DNA of 64,000 bases, taken from positions 8,928,510 to 8,992,509 of the forward strand of contig NC_050468.1 of the NCBI RefSeq assembly GCF_013373865.1, in the 5' to 3' direction. This DNA is from Monomorium pharaonis. Its lineage: Eukaryota > Arthropoda > Insecta > Hymenoptera > Formicidae. Each line of letters opens with the position of its first letter. The stretch's first letter is position 1. This document shows, piece by piece, positions 26,682-39,036 of this stretch. The position numbers and the translations under genes are program-made. The notes beneath the pieces are model-generated. The model had not been told where the DNA came from. It worked only from the letters and a program-made list of their open reading frames with translations, and made no database searches.

Positions 26682-28086
26682 GTATTCTATCACTGAATTA
26701 TCGAGTAGCATCGTTTTAACATCTCTAGTTTCGTTTCACTTCATTCTTTACCATTTTTAAAGATAGCTCAGCTACCCTCCAGTCCTTCTACATCCTTCCT
26801 GCGCCTGTACTTTATTTCTTGTAATTTATTTCTCCTTTCTCCGAGAGAAACGTTAAGCCAAAGAATCAACAGAATTGTACATCCGATCAGCCGCCACCCG
26901 CATCGTGACGACTCGTGCCCCGCTTCCGCGCGTCTTCTCTCGCGTCCGTTCGGCCGCGCTGCGGAGGCTTCTTGATCCTTTATGTACACGAGCCAAGTCG
27001 ATCTCTTTGACCCGCACAACTTAGGACGCGGGATGTAAAAAGGATCCCGCGCAGCGCGGCGGCGGAATCCATCGTGGTCCCGAGTTTCGAATTTCGTCAC
27101 AGTCCGCTTGCTGCGTGAACACAGATTGGACGCGGCCCGGTGTCGCCCGCTCGCGACTTCGTCCTATTTACCGTTTATTCGCCGTGTCCTCCCTATCGGG
27201 AGCCCGTGAGAGGCCCCGCCGCCGCCGCCGCCGCCGACGATGATTTCTCGGTGACCCTGGCAGCTGGTGCTGGTGGTCCGTTGCGAATCCGGCCCCAGGA
27301 CCCGAGCGGCCTGAGAATGGGCCCATCGTGAACGACGCTCTTCTGGGACTTCCCGTAGATAACGAACGCCGATGATCGAAGAGATCTGTCGAGGGAATCG
27401 CGTTGGAATAGAACGCCGTGATCTCGTAACTGTGCGAGTACTCGAGGGAGAATCGCGAGAGGATCCTTGAATCTTGAGAGTCCAACCCTTTAAGTCCCAG
27501 AGGGCCCCTACGCACCCTTTTTATTTTAAATCCTTGTAACTATATAAAGTCTTAATCAAAATTCTTCGACTGCAATTTATATTTAAGGATAAAAGTGTTT
27601 TTTCCAGAAATTTAGTTGACAATGAAGATATTCAGAAAAAAAATATAATAATTGAAATTGGAATTAAAATAAGAGTCTTCTAGTTTTTTATTGACAAGTA
27701 GATAATTTTCGATTATCTTTTAAAACATAACAATTTAGTATATTTTACCCTTTTCAATTATTGCGACGGTAGATGACAATATAAATCACAAAATTTGTCA
27801 AAATAATGCATATAAAACAAAAAATTGATTATTTTATTCTTTGTTGTCTTTTTCATTCTCTTGAATTTATAATTTTTGTCAAAAACGTGACATGACTGTG
27901 AACAGAGATAAGAAAAATATTTAGGAAAATCAAGGTAATATTTTTACTATAAAACAACAAAAGATTGTCAAAATGTAGCACAAAAAAGAATTAAAGTTAA
28001 AAGAAGTCAGAAGAAAGAATGATTTAGTCACGACAAACTTAACCCTTATGTTTCTGTTCAAAGTATTATTATGTGTTCACGATGCT

Positions 28087-28186
28087 AGAAATCGCTTTAA
28101 GATCTCGAACGGATCAATTTGGTCAATCGGATTGTTTAAATGCAGTTGTCAAATTTTTCCCCGTTCGAGATCCCGGAGCGATTTCT
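28087..28186. repeat. Imperfect 26-base hairpin, second copy
   Basis: Same hairpin as 3053-3152, with arms 28087-28112 and 28161-28186. It lies downstream of gsb in the intact block. Confidence 0.5.
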
Positions 28187-31140
28187 CGAAACATTGGCCA
28201 CAAGCTTAGGTCTAAGTCTTGGATAAGCTGCTAATCTGACATTAACCTGCGATTCTTCTTAAACTTTATTTTACCCGTCTCATTGTCAGTCCATCTTGCT
28301 GATCACAGCTTGAATAAACATACATCGCTAGATAATCCCTTCTAGTGAGAAATACAGATTTATAACAAACATTTTATTGTGTGCAGTTTATACAAATTTT
28401 TTAAACAGATTTTAAATATAGAATGCGTTAAAAATTGCAAAATTATTTTTTAATTTAGATATCTTTGTTTCAAAATTCAGTAATATATAAAAAATATGTT
28501 GCTAATGAAACAATAGTTTATTATATATAAATATATTTTTCAATTAAGCTTAAAAAGTTAGAGAATTAAAGATTTTTGTTTTTTTTGTGACTTAATTAAA
28601 ATTAAGCTTTGAAAATACATATTTTGAACAAATCCGTTATATTTTGATAAAAGTAATTAAAGAACGAGTAAACCTAATGTCATAAAGTCAAATCAACTTT
28701 CATTATTCGGTAAAGAGAGATAAATCTGCTTACTAAATTATTACCGACGACAGCCACCCCGCACAATCTAAACAGGCATATCACGATGGATCAGCGCATT
28801 CAACGGGATCAGCCGGTCGATCCACGCGCGAACGCTTAACAAGGAATGTCGAATTCCCCGTGTCCACGTCTATATCATCGCCATAACCAAACGAAACTAA
28901 TCCAGTTGGACCGTTTTAACTACCCTAACTAAAGCAACAAACGCGCGATGTTACCGTGTGTCAGCGTTTAGCTATGGACGCTCTCTAATTCTCTTCCACA
29001 GATTTTTTCCGAACGCACCGACACACCATGATTTGCGCGTGTCTGCGCGCGCGCGCGCGTGTGCACGGCCTCCACGTAGTTTGCGCGAACGTCCGGGCAC
29101 GGTGGTCCTCGCTTTTCGACGACGAGCTTCGTTTTCAGGGGCTGAAAGTGCGCCGTGACTCGGTCGGAACCGCTTTTTTCAACCCTCGGCTCCTGCACGC
29201 TTAAATCATATTTGTACGCTCGATTCGTACGCACCGGGTTTGGGAACGAAGGCAGGAGGGGCCGAATAGGAGAGGAGGGGAGGAGGTCTCTTTTGACTCG
29301 GTCTTTAACCGACCAACGCTGCGAGGCAAGACTTTTGTTACAGATTGTTAGATCTTGACACCGTAGTCTCTCGTCGATAATGCTCCTTCACCGGAAAAGA
29401 TGCGAGAAGAATGCCGAACAAAGAAGGAGGTAGCACTTTCTTTAATAATTAAAACAATAAGATGCCTGTTTTAGGGATGTTTAACTGAAACTGTAAAATG
29501 CACGATTCACATAATTTTCTGTTGAACGACTAAATGATATTTACAAATCATTACCGTTTTCTTCCACGACCACCCACGTCGAATTTTCCGGTAAATCAAT
29601 GGAGCTCAAATTTCCCAGTAAATTTTCTCTAATATCAAGAGAGCCACAGTAATTATAGATATAATACATGCGTTCCATACTTGTAATTATCTTATATGTA
29701 ATTATTTGTGTGAGTCAATTTTAATTTTCTTTTCTAGTTTAATTTTTGTAGTTGACGTTTGCATTGTTTGTAATGTTTTTTTAAAGTGTTCAGTCTTATA
29801 ATATATATTGTTTGCTTATTAAATAACAATGTTATAATAATCTTATAATTATGTTAATTACAATAAAATTTTTATTAATTGTTTTTTTTAATTTTGCATG
29901 TTATTTTTTATTCTTAAGTGCATAATAATACATATATAAATATGTTATATAAGAATTAAGTTTAAAATTTTTTTAAATAATATTTTAAACTCTGAAAATA
30001 ATCTGTTGCATGAATTTTAGTGACAAATATTATAAGATGAAGATTAAAGTATATGTCCTTTGACATATATCCTGTAGTTCCCTCATTCTTCAGACCACCT
30101 AGAAGGACATAAAGATCATCTAAAACCCGGCAAACTGTCAACAAGCGTATACAAGTGGTATCTGAGAGATATTATCGCGACGAAAGTGAAATTCCATCAA
30201 AACATTGTACTACTTGACAGTCCTTTTTGATCTGCGGCGTGTTGCCGGTAACGAAGTGCCAGAAAATTCTTAAAGGGTTGGAGAATTTCGCGAACAAAGC
30301 GGGACTCACCAGAGTTGATGCATAAAAATATCACACTCAGCTTCAGCTTATTTTGTTTACGGAATAACACTTCTTCGGCAGGAGATTCAATTTTAAAGAC
30401 GAGATCAGATACAACGCGGCACCTTTTGTAATAATAGATTAGATATGATACTTGTCAAAATTAGAATGACATGGGTTACGATCCTACAACAATAATTTTC
30501 AAAAGTCAAAAGCCGAAAGCGAAAGCGAAGGAGAAACGATATTCGAGAATCTTATATTTAGATTTTAGTATACGGAAAAAATAAAGAGACAAATTAATTA
30601 AAAATATTTGTTTTGCTTTTATATATTAAAAAAAATAGTAGCTTAAAGATATGTAAAATTTCTTTGTTAATTAATTTATTTCTTTTTCGAATTATGTAAT
30701 CATAAGTTAACAACAATGTGTGAACAAAGATACAACTTACTCCAATGTCAAAATCCGAATAAATCGTTATGTATGCATTCGATTGACATGTTGTTCTACG
30801 CGATTCTCAATGGTAGCGATATTGCTTTAAACGCGAATTATAAATTAGCACCGGTTCATAAGCCTAGAGATAGAGATCGAGCGTGCGACGGAACGCCCCA
30901 AGTGGTCGCAGTTAGATAAAAAGACCGTTTGTAGCGTAATAACCGACGTGGCCAATCTAATTTCACGTGAAGATCCGATCGGCGCCGCATAATTGACCTA
31001 ATCAAATTCTCCGTCGCAGGTCGCCGGCCGAAAAGCGTAAAAGCATCGGCGTCAACTGGCGTAAGTAAGCATGTCATCACGCGTTACGAACTTAGTTCTG
31101 CTCAAAAGACTTGGAACCCTCTCCGATTCTCCACCGATCC

Positions 31141-31159
31141 TCAGGCGCGACGCGCCTGA
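31141..31159. repeat. 19-base palindrome, second copy
   Basis: Same palindrome as 6106-6124 in the intact block. Confidence 0.5.
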
Positions 31160-33068
31160 TCAGGATCAGAAAATAACTGAGAATCTTCGGAGCAATCGAA
31201 GTGCTAGGATTCGCAACACTCACAGGATACGCTACATAAGATACTTATTGAGGACAAAATGGCGTGAATATCAATTGAAAGAGGTTTTGCTAGTATGAGC
31301 TGTTACAAAATCGAAGCTGCATATTTGACAATTGCTGTCGTCCCATTATTGAATACGGTAACCATACAATGTGCATCCAGTTCTAAAGTTACCGTTATTA
31401 ATATTAACATTTGTGTTTAGGTTTTGGAAAATTATATATTGATCCTGGCAAAGCTTTTCCTTTTTTCAAATTTTTGCATTTGACCGTAATCTAAACAAGC
31501 TATAATAATACTGACACACAGTCATAATAGAGATAGCATGGATTCCAATGTTTGCCTTCTGGTTTGGAAGTATAATTATTATCTTTTTATTCTCGTAATC
31601 CACGTGTTCCCTTGTTTTTTAACATTTCTACTGATTGTAACCCAAACAAGCAGCAATAATAACGCATACCGCCACGCATAATGATAATAATAATAATATC
31701 ATAGATTCGGAGATGAATGTCGCTTCATCGGACGTGGTGTTCGCCAAGCGCGGCCATGGCTGCTCGCGACGAAGGGGCGCACACCTTGGTACCCCGCGCG
31801 AGAACAACGCGGATCTACGGGGGTCCTGGTTAGGGGACCTTAGAGACGCGTATACGCTGATCGCTTTGCAAAAGATCCATAAACGCGGCGTGATGCGCGA
31901 CCAATCAACGCGGCGTGGCCAGCTGCCGTGTGGGTAACGCCGACCCTGGCGGCATGAAGCCCCGGTTCATTCATCAAAGCCCTGGTTACAGCAGCAGCAG
32001 CAGCCCCCGAAAAACTTTCCCCTCCCCTTTTGATACTCTTCGACCTTCGCGTTTCCCCTCGGCGCCATTTCCAAATACGTTGGAACGCATCCCGGGCAAC
32101 CAGGATTCTATCGTTTTCTATCCGTTTAATGTAATTAATTTCACAAACTCTCGCGCAATTAAAAAAAAAAGCGACATTGTTTATTAATTCTGACAGGTAA
32201 TTTGTATTCTAGAAGCGCACCCCTCTCTATACTTTTGCGCACAAAACGTTACTCATTCTCTCTAATTATCGTAAAGCATTATTTGCTCTGCAATTATATT
32301 CAGTAATTATATATAATGTACAGTGCAGTCGCCGCTGGCAAAGAGAATTAACAAACCTCTAACGCAACGATCGCAACACAATGGATGTATCAGCAGCAGC
32401 CATCGTTAAAGAGTGTCACCTCCTGTGTACCGTCAATGGCGGCCTTGACGGTAGATCGGGGTGCTCGCAAGGGTGTTCGCGTATCAAAGGTGCAGTTCTT
32501 TCCGAACGATTCGAGATCGTCGTTAAATTCGCAACACCATGATACCGGCGCGACTTATTCTCATGTAGCTCTCTCCCCGGCATGACTTCGCTAGGACACG
32601 AAATGAGCGAGCGTGCAACTGCTGCTCGCTTACAGTCGCACGAACGGGCGGCACGCACGCACGCATGCATCCCCCACGCGGGATTTGCACGGCTTTCATT
32701 GGCTCGGTTAAGTTTGATTAATCTATTCGGTCGCACCATTGTTCGAAACGCGGCGGGCAATCCCATTGGTTGAAAAGGGCCGACGATGCACCGCACGGAG
32801 GGCTGCATTTGCCATTAAGGGGGAGCAGCCATCATGTCCGCGTGAACTGGTTTCTGTGTGTTTTTCGCTTGTCCCATCTTATTTCCCCTCCGACGTTAGT
32901 CGGCACTTTGTTTTCATGAAACAGAAACATAAACTAAAAGAGAAAAGAACTACTTACAGTGACAAACTTAAAAAAAAAAAAGGTAAGCAGCTGTGCCCAG
33001 AATTGTTATTATTAAACGACGTGAAGAAATCTTCGCATTGAGTTATATTTTTTAATTATATAACAATC

Positions 33069-33281
33069 TATGATGTTGGAAAAAATAGTCTCTTCAATAA
33101 AAGCCGGTTAATTGAACATTTTTTAACAGCAACCAAATATTTTGTTTCATATAACAAAAAGTTCAAGTTGCTTCCGCGAATACGTACAAATAAAAAAATT
33201 GCTTATACTGATTGAATAGTTTTATTCGATACAATTTAACCAAATTATTTGTTGTTACAACAAAACATTTTTCCTAGTGTA
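33069..33281. mobile_element. Possible degenerate MITE (second copy)
   Basis: Counterpart of 8032-8244 in the intact block, with the same weak inverted ends on TA dinucleotides. The only difference noted by eye is one base in the ATTTGG/ATTTTG region. Confidence 0.3.
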
Positions 33282-34078
33282 TGGCCGGAATTTAGAGTCT
33301 TCAGTTCTTATTCAAAACTATTTTAAGTAATTTCTTATGATGTTAATACGGCTTTGTGATTGGCTAATGATACTTTAAAGAAGTATTTAAGACATCTTAA
33401 ATATAAGAACCGGCTATGTGAATACCGGTCTTTAACGTACGTAATGGAAGCAATCTTTTTTTATAAATTATCAACATGAATCGTAAATCGGCATCATAAA
33501 ACCACAAAAAAATATTTTTATTATAAACCATTATTATTGCCCAAGCGATTATGCTTAAGCTGAGTGGAGCGATAAATCTGGTCTAGAAGTTACAATATCA
33601 AGACACTGTGCGTTAGCAAACGCTTTAGGCAATGACGTAAGACAGTTATGGTAGAGTGAAAGGATTTTGCATCACTGAATGGTTAACCTCTGTGTGGAAT
33701 TTCCGTAATGTCGTTATATTACGTTTAAGACAGTTAACGCGAATAATCACTTAAGAAGTAGTGTTCGGAATGCGAGAAGCATTTTGTTCTCTCATTTTGT
33801 CCTCTTTACTTAACAGAGCTGCACTCAATATTTTCGAGACGTTAGGTAATAACGTATACCAGTAATTATAAGCAATAATTGATAATAATTATATAAAAAT
33901 TGATAATAGAAATGTATATCGTCCTGAACACATGGGAAAGAAATCGCATTAGCCGTTTTATGCTGTATTACATAAAACGACTTTATATTGTGAAAAAATA
34001 TGTGTCTCGGATATGCATCGCGGCGCATACAGGCCGAAGTCACGCAATATACGCACACGCACGGATTGGCCGTAAGGA

Positions 34079-34104
34079 CACCCTCAGACTTTCGTCTGAG
34101 GGTG
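34079..34104. repeat. Perfect 11-base-pair hairpin, second copy
   Basis: Same stem-loop as 9042-9067 in the intact block. Confidence 0.6.
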
Positions 34105-37100
34105 CGGTTTGAGTCTGGGAGGTCGTCACACTTATCAGCTTTGCAGTTGCCGGTACATCTGTTCTGGTTACTGTGTTCGAGAACCCGAGAAAGAGCAAAA
34201 CTATGCCTAAAAACTATAATAAATAATAAAGTAAAAGAAAAAGAATATTTGACCAAAAAAATGCAGCTGTTTATAATAAAATCGAAGGATACATATGTCA
34301 ACTCGCGACGTACACCTTTTACGGTAAGATCATTCTTTAGTGTAATAAATTAATTAATCTTAAATGCTTTCAAAAAAGAATCTTAAAGGTAATTTTTTTG
34401 TAATTAAAATTATTTCTTGTAAAAAAAAAGAAAGACAAATAGAGGACCAATTAAATCATTTTATTCTTATTTTAACTAAAAGATTATAAACAATTCCAAA
34501 TCATTCTAAATAAAAATTTATTGTTAAAGAGCAGTGAATGTGTTAGCATTGTGTCTTAAACGACGAAAGTTCTCACGAAAATACGTGACCACGCCGTTTT
34601 TTTTGTCAGTCCTTGACCTACCACATCGCTATTGGGGTCAGGGTAATTTTGAACAGCAACAGATTGGGAGAAGATATTTGGTAGGATTGGCGACGAGAGA
34701 AAGGCAGGCCGATTTCAAAGGAGCCGCTCTTGAAGCAACCCCGCTTATGGGGGGTTGGAATATGGGCGGGGATCATTGAATAGCGAATTACACACGCGGA
34801 GGCAGGCAAACGATACGTGAGGTCCAGGAAAAATATTGTACGAGACATGGCTCAGATTTTCAGACAACAAAATTTGATGTATTTTCTTGCCATTCGATGA
34901 TTTAGGTAAAATAGTTATGTGGATTTCAATAGTCTGAAATAGTTTTAAAAAGTGTAAAAAAGAGCTAGATTATTAATTAGCATTTAGTGAATCCTCTAAA
35001 TGTAATTTATATAATTTAGAAAAATATTTGATAGAATTTTCTTAAAATATGTAACAACATGTCCTTTTTCATGTGTATTTAAAATTTAAGCTCCACTTTA
35101 AACAAGAATTAAGACAAATTAACATTAAATATAATTTTTTCCCTCTATTTTCTTTTTCCTTTCAAACTGTACATTTAAGGAATGATTTTAATGTATAACT
35201 CAAATTTGCCAAAAATAGTGTTTGTTACCGATATTATCGTTATGATAAATGTAAACATGAAGTGACGCGAATTCAGTGATACAAACGTTTCACTGAATAA
35301 GCTAGGCGTCGTACTAAAGTACCACCATTTATGACACATATCCGTAAACATGCTCGCTCAATGAGATACGAAGGGTTAAAGTTAGAGAGTAAGGGCGAAA
35401 TGCGCGGTATTACTTTTGTGCCGCACAAGATCCTGGAGACCAGGCAGTACGAGGGAAAGAGAGAAAGAGAGAGGAAGAGGGAAGGTAACCGACCACCTAC
35501 TTGGTCAACACAATGGGGCACAAATGCGTGGCGACAGGACCCGTAGATATACGGCAGGCTGATTGCTCGTTGTCACTGCGCGCCCGATTGTCGGCTCTTC
35601 GGGGCTTGCCAAACCCCCCGCCGGTCGTACACTGTCTCCTGACGACGGGCCCGTGATCAACGACGAGTTCGCGGGGGCGGCTGAAAACCGGGAGACAGGC
35701 CTGACGATTCGGGACCGATCGCGAATTATGCACGCATCGCCCTTTAAATCGGCTCCGGTCTCTTTAGATATTGCTTTGCGAGATGTGCGGTGAAAGAAGT
35801 CGGAACATTGTTTTCCATAAGATATGTAATAAGTTTCAGCAGTCAATAAATCTGCTAATCGATTATACGCCCATCAATTTTCAATATTACTCGATATTGA
35901 GTTAAATATGCACTTACCTTACAAGTAAATAGAATTGATGAAATGTTGGCAGAAGAGCATGACGAATTTTCCGCATAGTCCATTTATTTATATAATGTTG
36001 CATTACACAAGTGGCATAACTGTTAACGGCATATTAAGTGCGATTTATACACTAATCGAACTGGTCAATCGGATAACTCGTGGGGTAAGGTCACAACGTC
36101 GATTGTGTGAGGATAAAAATATTTTTATTGATAATTTTTCTACGACTCAATACGACACGGACAAAAATTAATTGGGTGATTCAGCAAAGCTATAGCTTGC
36201 TGCGCAAGTTTGATATCTATAACTAAGATTTGATAATTCAATAAAGAAGATACGTCTAGAAATTGAATAAATTGTTACAACAATTAATTGCTTGTTACAA
36301 TAAAATTTGCTAACGTGATAAATTTTCTTCATTACAACAACAAAAATATGCATTATCTTAATTGTATGGTTTGTTTAAAATTTCTACATGTTCGATTGAT
36401 TTTCCTGCAAAGGATTATCGCTGTATTAACAAATTCGTGGTCTTATTTTAAGAAATTATAATTGCTAATTAATTATAATTGCTAATTTTTGTTTAACTAT
36501 AAATTTTGTTATTTTAACATAGAAAACTGGCTAGTTTGTATAAATCTGCTGAATCAGTGAAAGTTCTTAGTTGTTTTAACAAATATTTTTTTCTTTAGTG
36601 AATCTACGCATGTAAATATATATATAATTTTATCCGTAAAATATACACGAATCATTCAATGAATATATCTATATATAGATGCACATTTGTATTATATTAT
36701 TGTATTACTATACAAGGCAATTCTATAAGGCGGTAAAGCATCCAAGGCGTCGTTGTTGTACAACTGCCAAGTGCTAATTACTCTAACGAGTAAATCTTTG
36801 TAATTACGACACTTCTCAGAAGTCGGTGAACGGTTTACCTACGTACGACTTAAACGTGAGTTTAACTCTATCATAAATATGCAATAACTTCGCCGTGGAA
36901 AAGCTTATACGTACCATCTATAAAGCGGTTACGGGATATTTACAATCGCTTTGTGTCTTAAATTACCAATTTCATATTTATAAATAGAAAAAAAAATTCT
37001 CTCCAAAGAAGGGTGCTACGAAAAGGCTTGTATTTTTGTTGTACCGGAAGACAATAAAGTAGACATCATTTCTTACAGCTTTTAAGACGAGTAATAAGAT

Positions 37101-38082
37101 AACGAAACTCAGGAAAAATTTACTAACGTCAGAAGTACGGTTCGAGATTGATCAGTTATCAAATGATAGTGACACAGTACTGGCAGTTTTGTTAATCCTG
37201 TATTATTTAGCAATATTATTTTATAGTACATATAGTACATAGACATCAAACGTGTATTGGCTTTACATTGGCTGGTTTTTTAAGATAATTATCAACAATA
37301 TTTTGAAATACTAATATTATTATTATATTAATTATTATAACTGTATTAATTGTTATCACTGTTCTTCATGTATAAGCATACACAAAAAAATTTAATTTTT
37401 CTAATAGTAAAAGATACATTCAATCAATTGGACAAGATGGAAGAAGGAGAAAAATTAATTTAAAGCATTCTTCAAATATTTAAAATGCGCGTTTTCATTT
37501 ATTCAATCATTAATTGGAATACTGGATTTATCATTACAACTATATTAAATTATAATTCAAAAAAGTGAAAAAATATAAATCTTCTTGCATTATATATTGT
37601 AACAAGTTCAAAAGTGGTAAAATAATATATGTAATATTATATTTACTTCTCTCTTGGCGTGTTTCATGCGCGCACACGTACACATTAATAAATATAACTT
37701 TTTTACTAATAAATATAATTTGTATAAATATAAATATAATTCATAAATATATAAATATTGATTTATTTTTAATAAAAATGGACTTTTATCACAAATAATT
37801 GAATCGTACAACTATTTTGTTACAGAAAATAGAAAGCATATTTTATAGACTTATTTACTAAGTACGTGTGGTAACGTACAAAAAATTATTTTATTTTGAG
37901 ATGTCATAAGAAAAAATTACTTTTTTTCTTAGTTTTAATGTTATTCGATATAAACTGCGATAATATAGCAAGAGCTTTAAGTAGCATAATAATAAATATA
38001 ATAACAGCTGAAAGTCATTGGTTCTATATCATTAATTAGGATGGTATTGGCATATAGTGAAATAGTATTAAGTTTTAATATA

Positions 38083-38160
38083 AGCGACGTTGATGATTGG
38101 TATCGCGCTAGTCTTATCATATAAGAAACATAAAAAATTGAGTTCAAATCAGAGAAAAAA
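38083..38160 (+). other. tRNA-like relic with poly-A tail, second copy
   Basis: Same tRNA-like stretch as 13047-13129, with one G fewer in GGTATC and a shorter A run. Confidence 0.25.
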
Positions 38161-38169
38161 ATGTCAGAT

Positions 38170-38175
38170 TTTATT
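38170..38175 (-). terminator. Candidate gsb polyadenylation signal
   Basis: This is the first canonical AATAAA I find on the minus strand after the gsb stop, about 600 bases downstream, and it is followed by a T-rich stretch. Variant signals closer to the stop are possible, so the 3' end is only a suggestion. Confidence 0.3.
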
Positions 38176-38771
38176 CCTTTTTTTACAATTTAAACAATTG
38201 AATAGTATAGTGATTAATTTCTGGCAATTTTAGACAGGAGAGCCATTGCTTACTGGCGGAACATTAGTTAAGAGCTAACGACTGCGATTTAAACTCAAAA
38301 TGGTTTTATGTATTCTTGTCATATGATATTTTGACTACCACCATCGAATTGTTCCGTTAAAAAACTAAGAAATGATATGTATTTTACTTTTTTTTCCAGC
38401 ACAGCAAAAACGGATTTTTTAGTAATACCCTTCTTTCAAGAATTATATAACACTTTTTACATTTACTTCAATCGAAAGTTATTCTGGAAATGATATTGCT
38501 ATAAAGTCGTTCAAAAGAATATTTTTGGAATTTCTAATGAAAGTAACAACGTTCAATAACGCAAGTAATTATTTAACATTTTACATTATATAACATAATT
38601 ATTTAAAAGCTAAGAGAAGCGTAATTTATAGAGTACACTTCGTCGACTTCATTTTAAAAAACGCGTGCGAATATTTTTATCAATCCAGCCTCCAAAAAGA
38701 AAAAGAAGGATAAAGAATAACAAACAGAATAAATATAACAGTAACGAGTCGATCGTTTCTCGTAATTAAAT

Positions 38772-39036
38772 TCAGTGAATTCTTCCGCAAACCTGAGAAT
38801 CGATGCCACCTAAGTACGGATATCCACTCTTCGCCTCGCTAGGGCTGTGCGGAGTCACGTGGGGCGCCATCCCTGTTGAAACTGGCACTCCGGAAGAAGA
38901 TGCGCCTTGCACCATGCAGGCGCTCATGTTGGATCCGGTCGGACTGACGCTACCCCCCAGACTGCCCAAGTTGAGATTAGTGGAAGTCAAATTGGAGGCA
39001 AGATTACTGCTGCCGTAATGGGAAGCGTTGAACAAT
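38772..39036 (-). CDS. gsb: gsb coding exon 6 (C-terminal tail, stop)
   Basis: The exon starts after the acceptor TTGTTGCAG. The first base A completes Gly316, and residues 317-403 follow, from LFNASHYGSSNLASNL to GGIDSQVCGRIH and a TGA stop. The tail is rich in Ser, Asn, Thr, Gly and Leu (for example NLNLGSLGGSV, SPTGSNMSAC, HSPSEAKSGYPYLGG). No DNA-binding domain or OAR motif is present. Phase 2 in matches exon 5 and the reading frame is intact to the stop. The exon is joined across a 4.9-kb intron; length, phase and acceptor agree, but the tail is poorly conserved, so this junction is less certain than the others. A near-identical copy at 13737-13997 lacks the acceptor. Confidence 0.85.

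Larger units (their letters stand above)
25039..38771. other. Non-coding stretch downstream of gsb (second copy)
   Basis: This lies beyond the gsb stop codon on the minus strand. Its right-hand end must include the gsb 3' UTR. I see no other gene. Island and repeat content mirrors 1-13736. Confidence 0.6.
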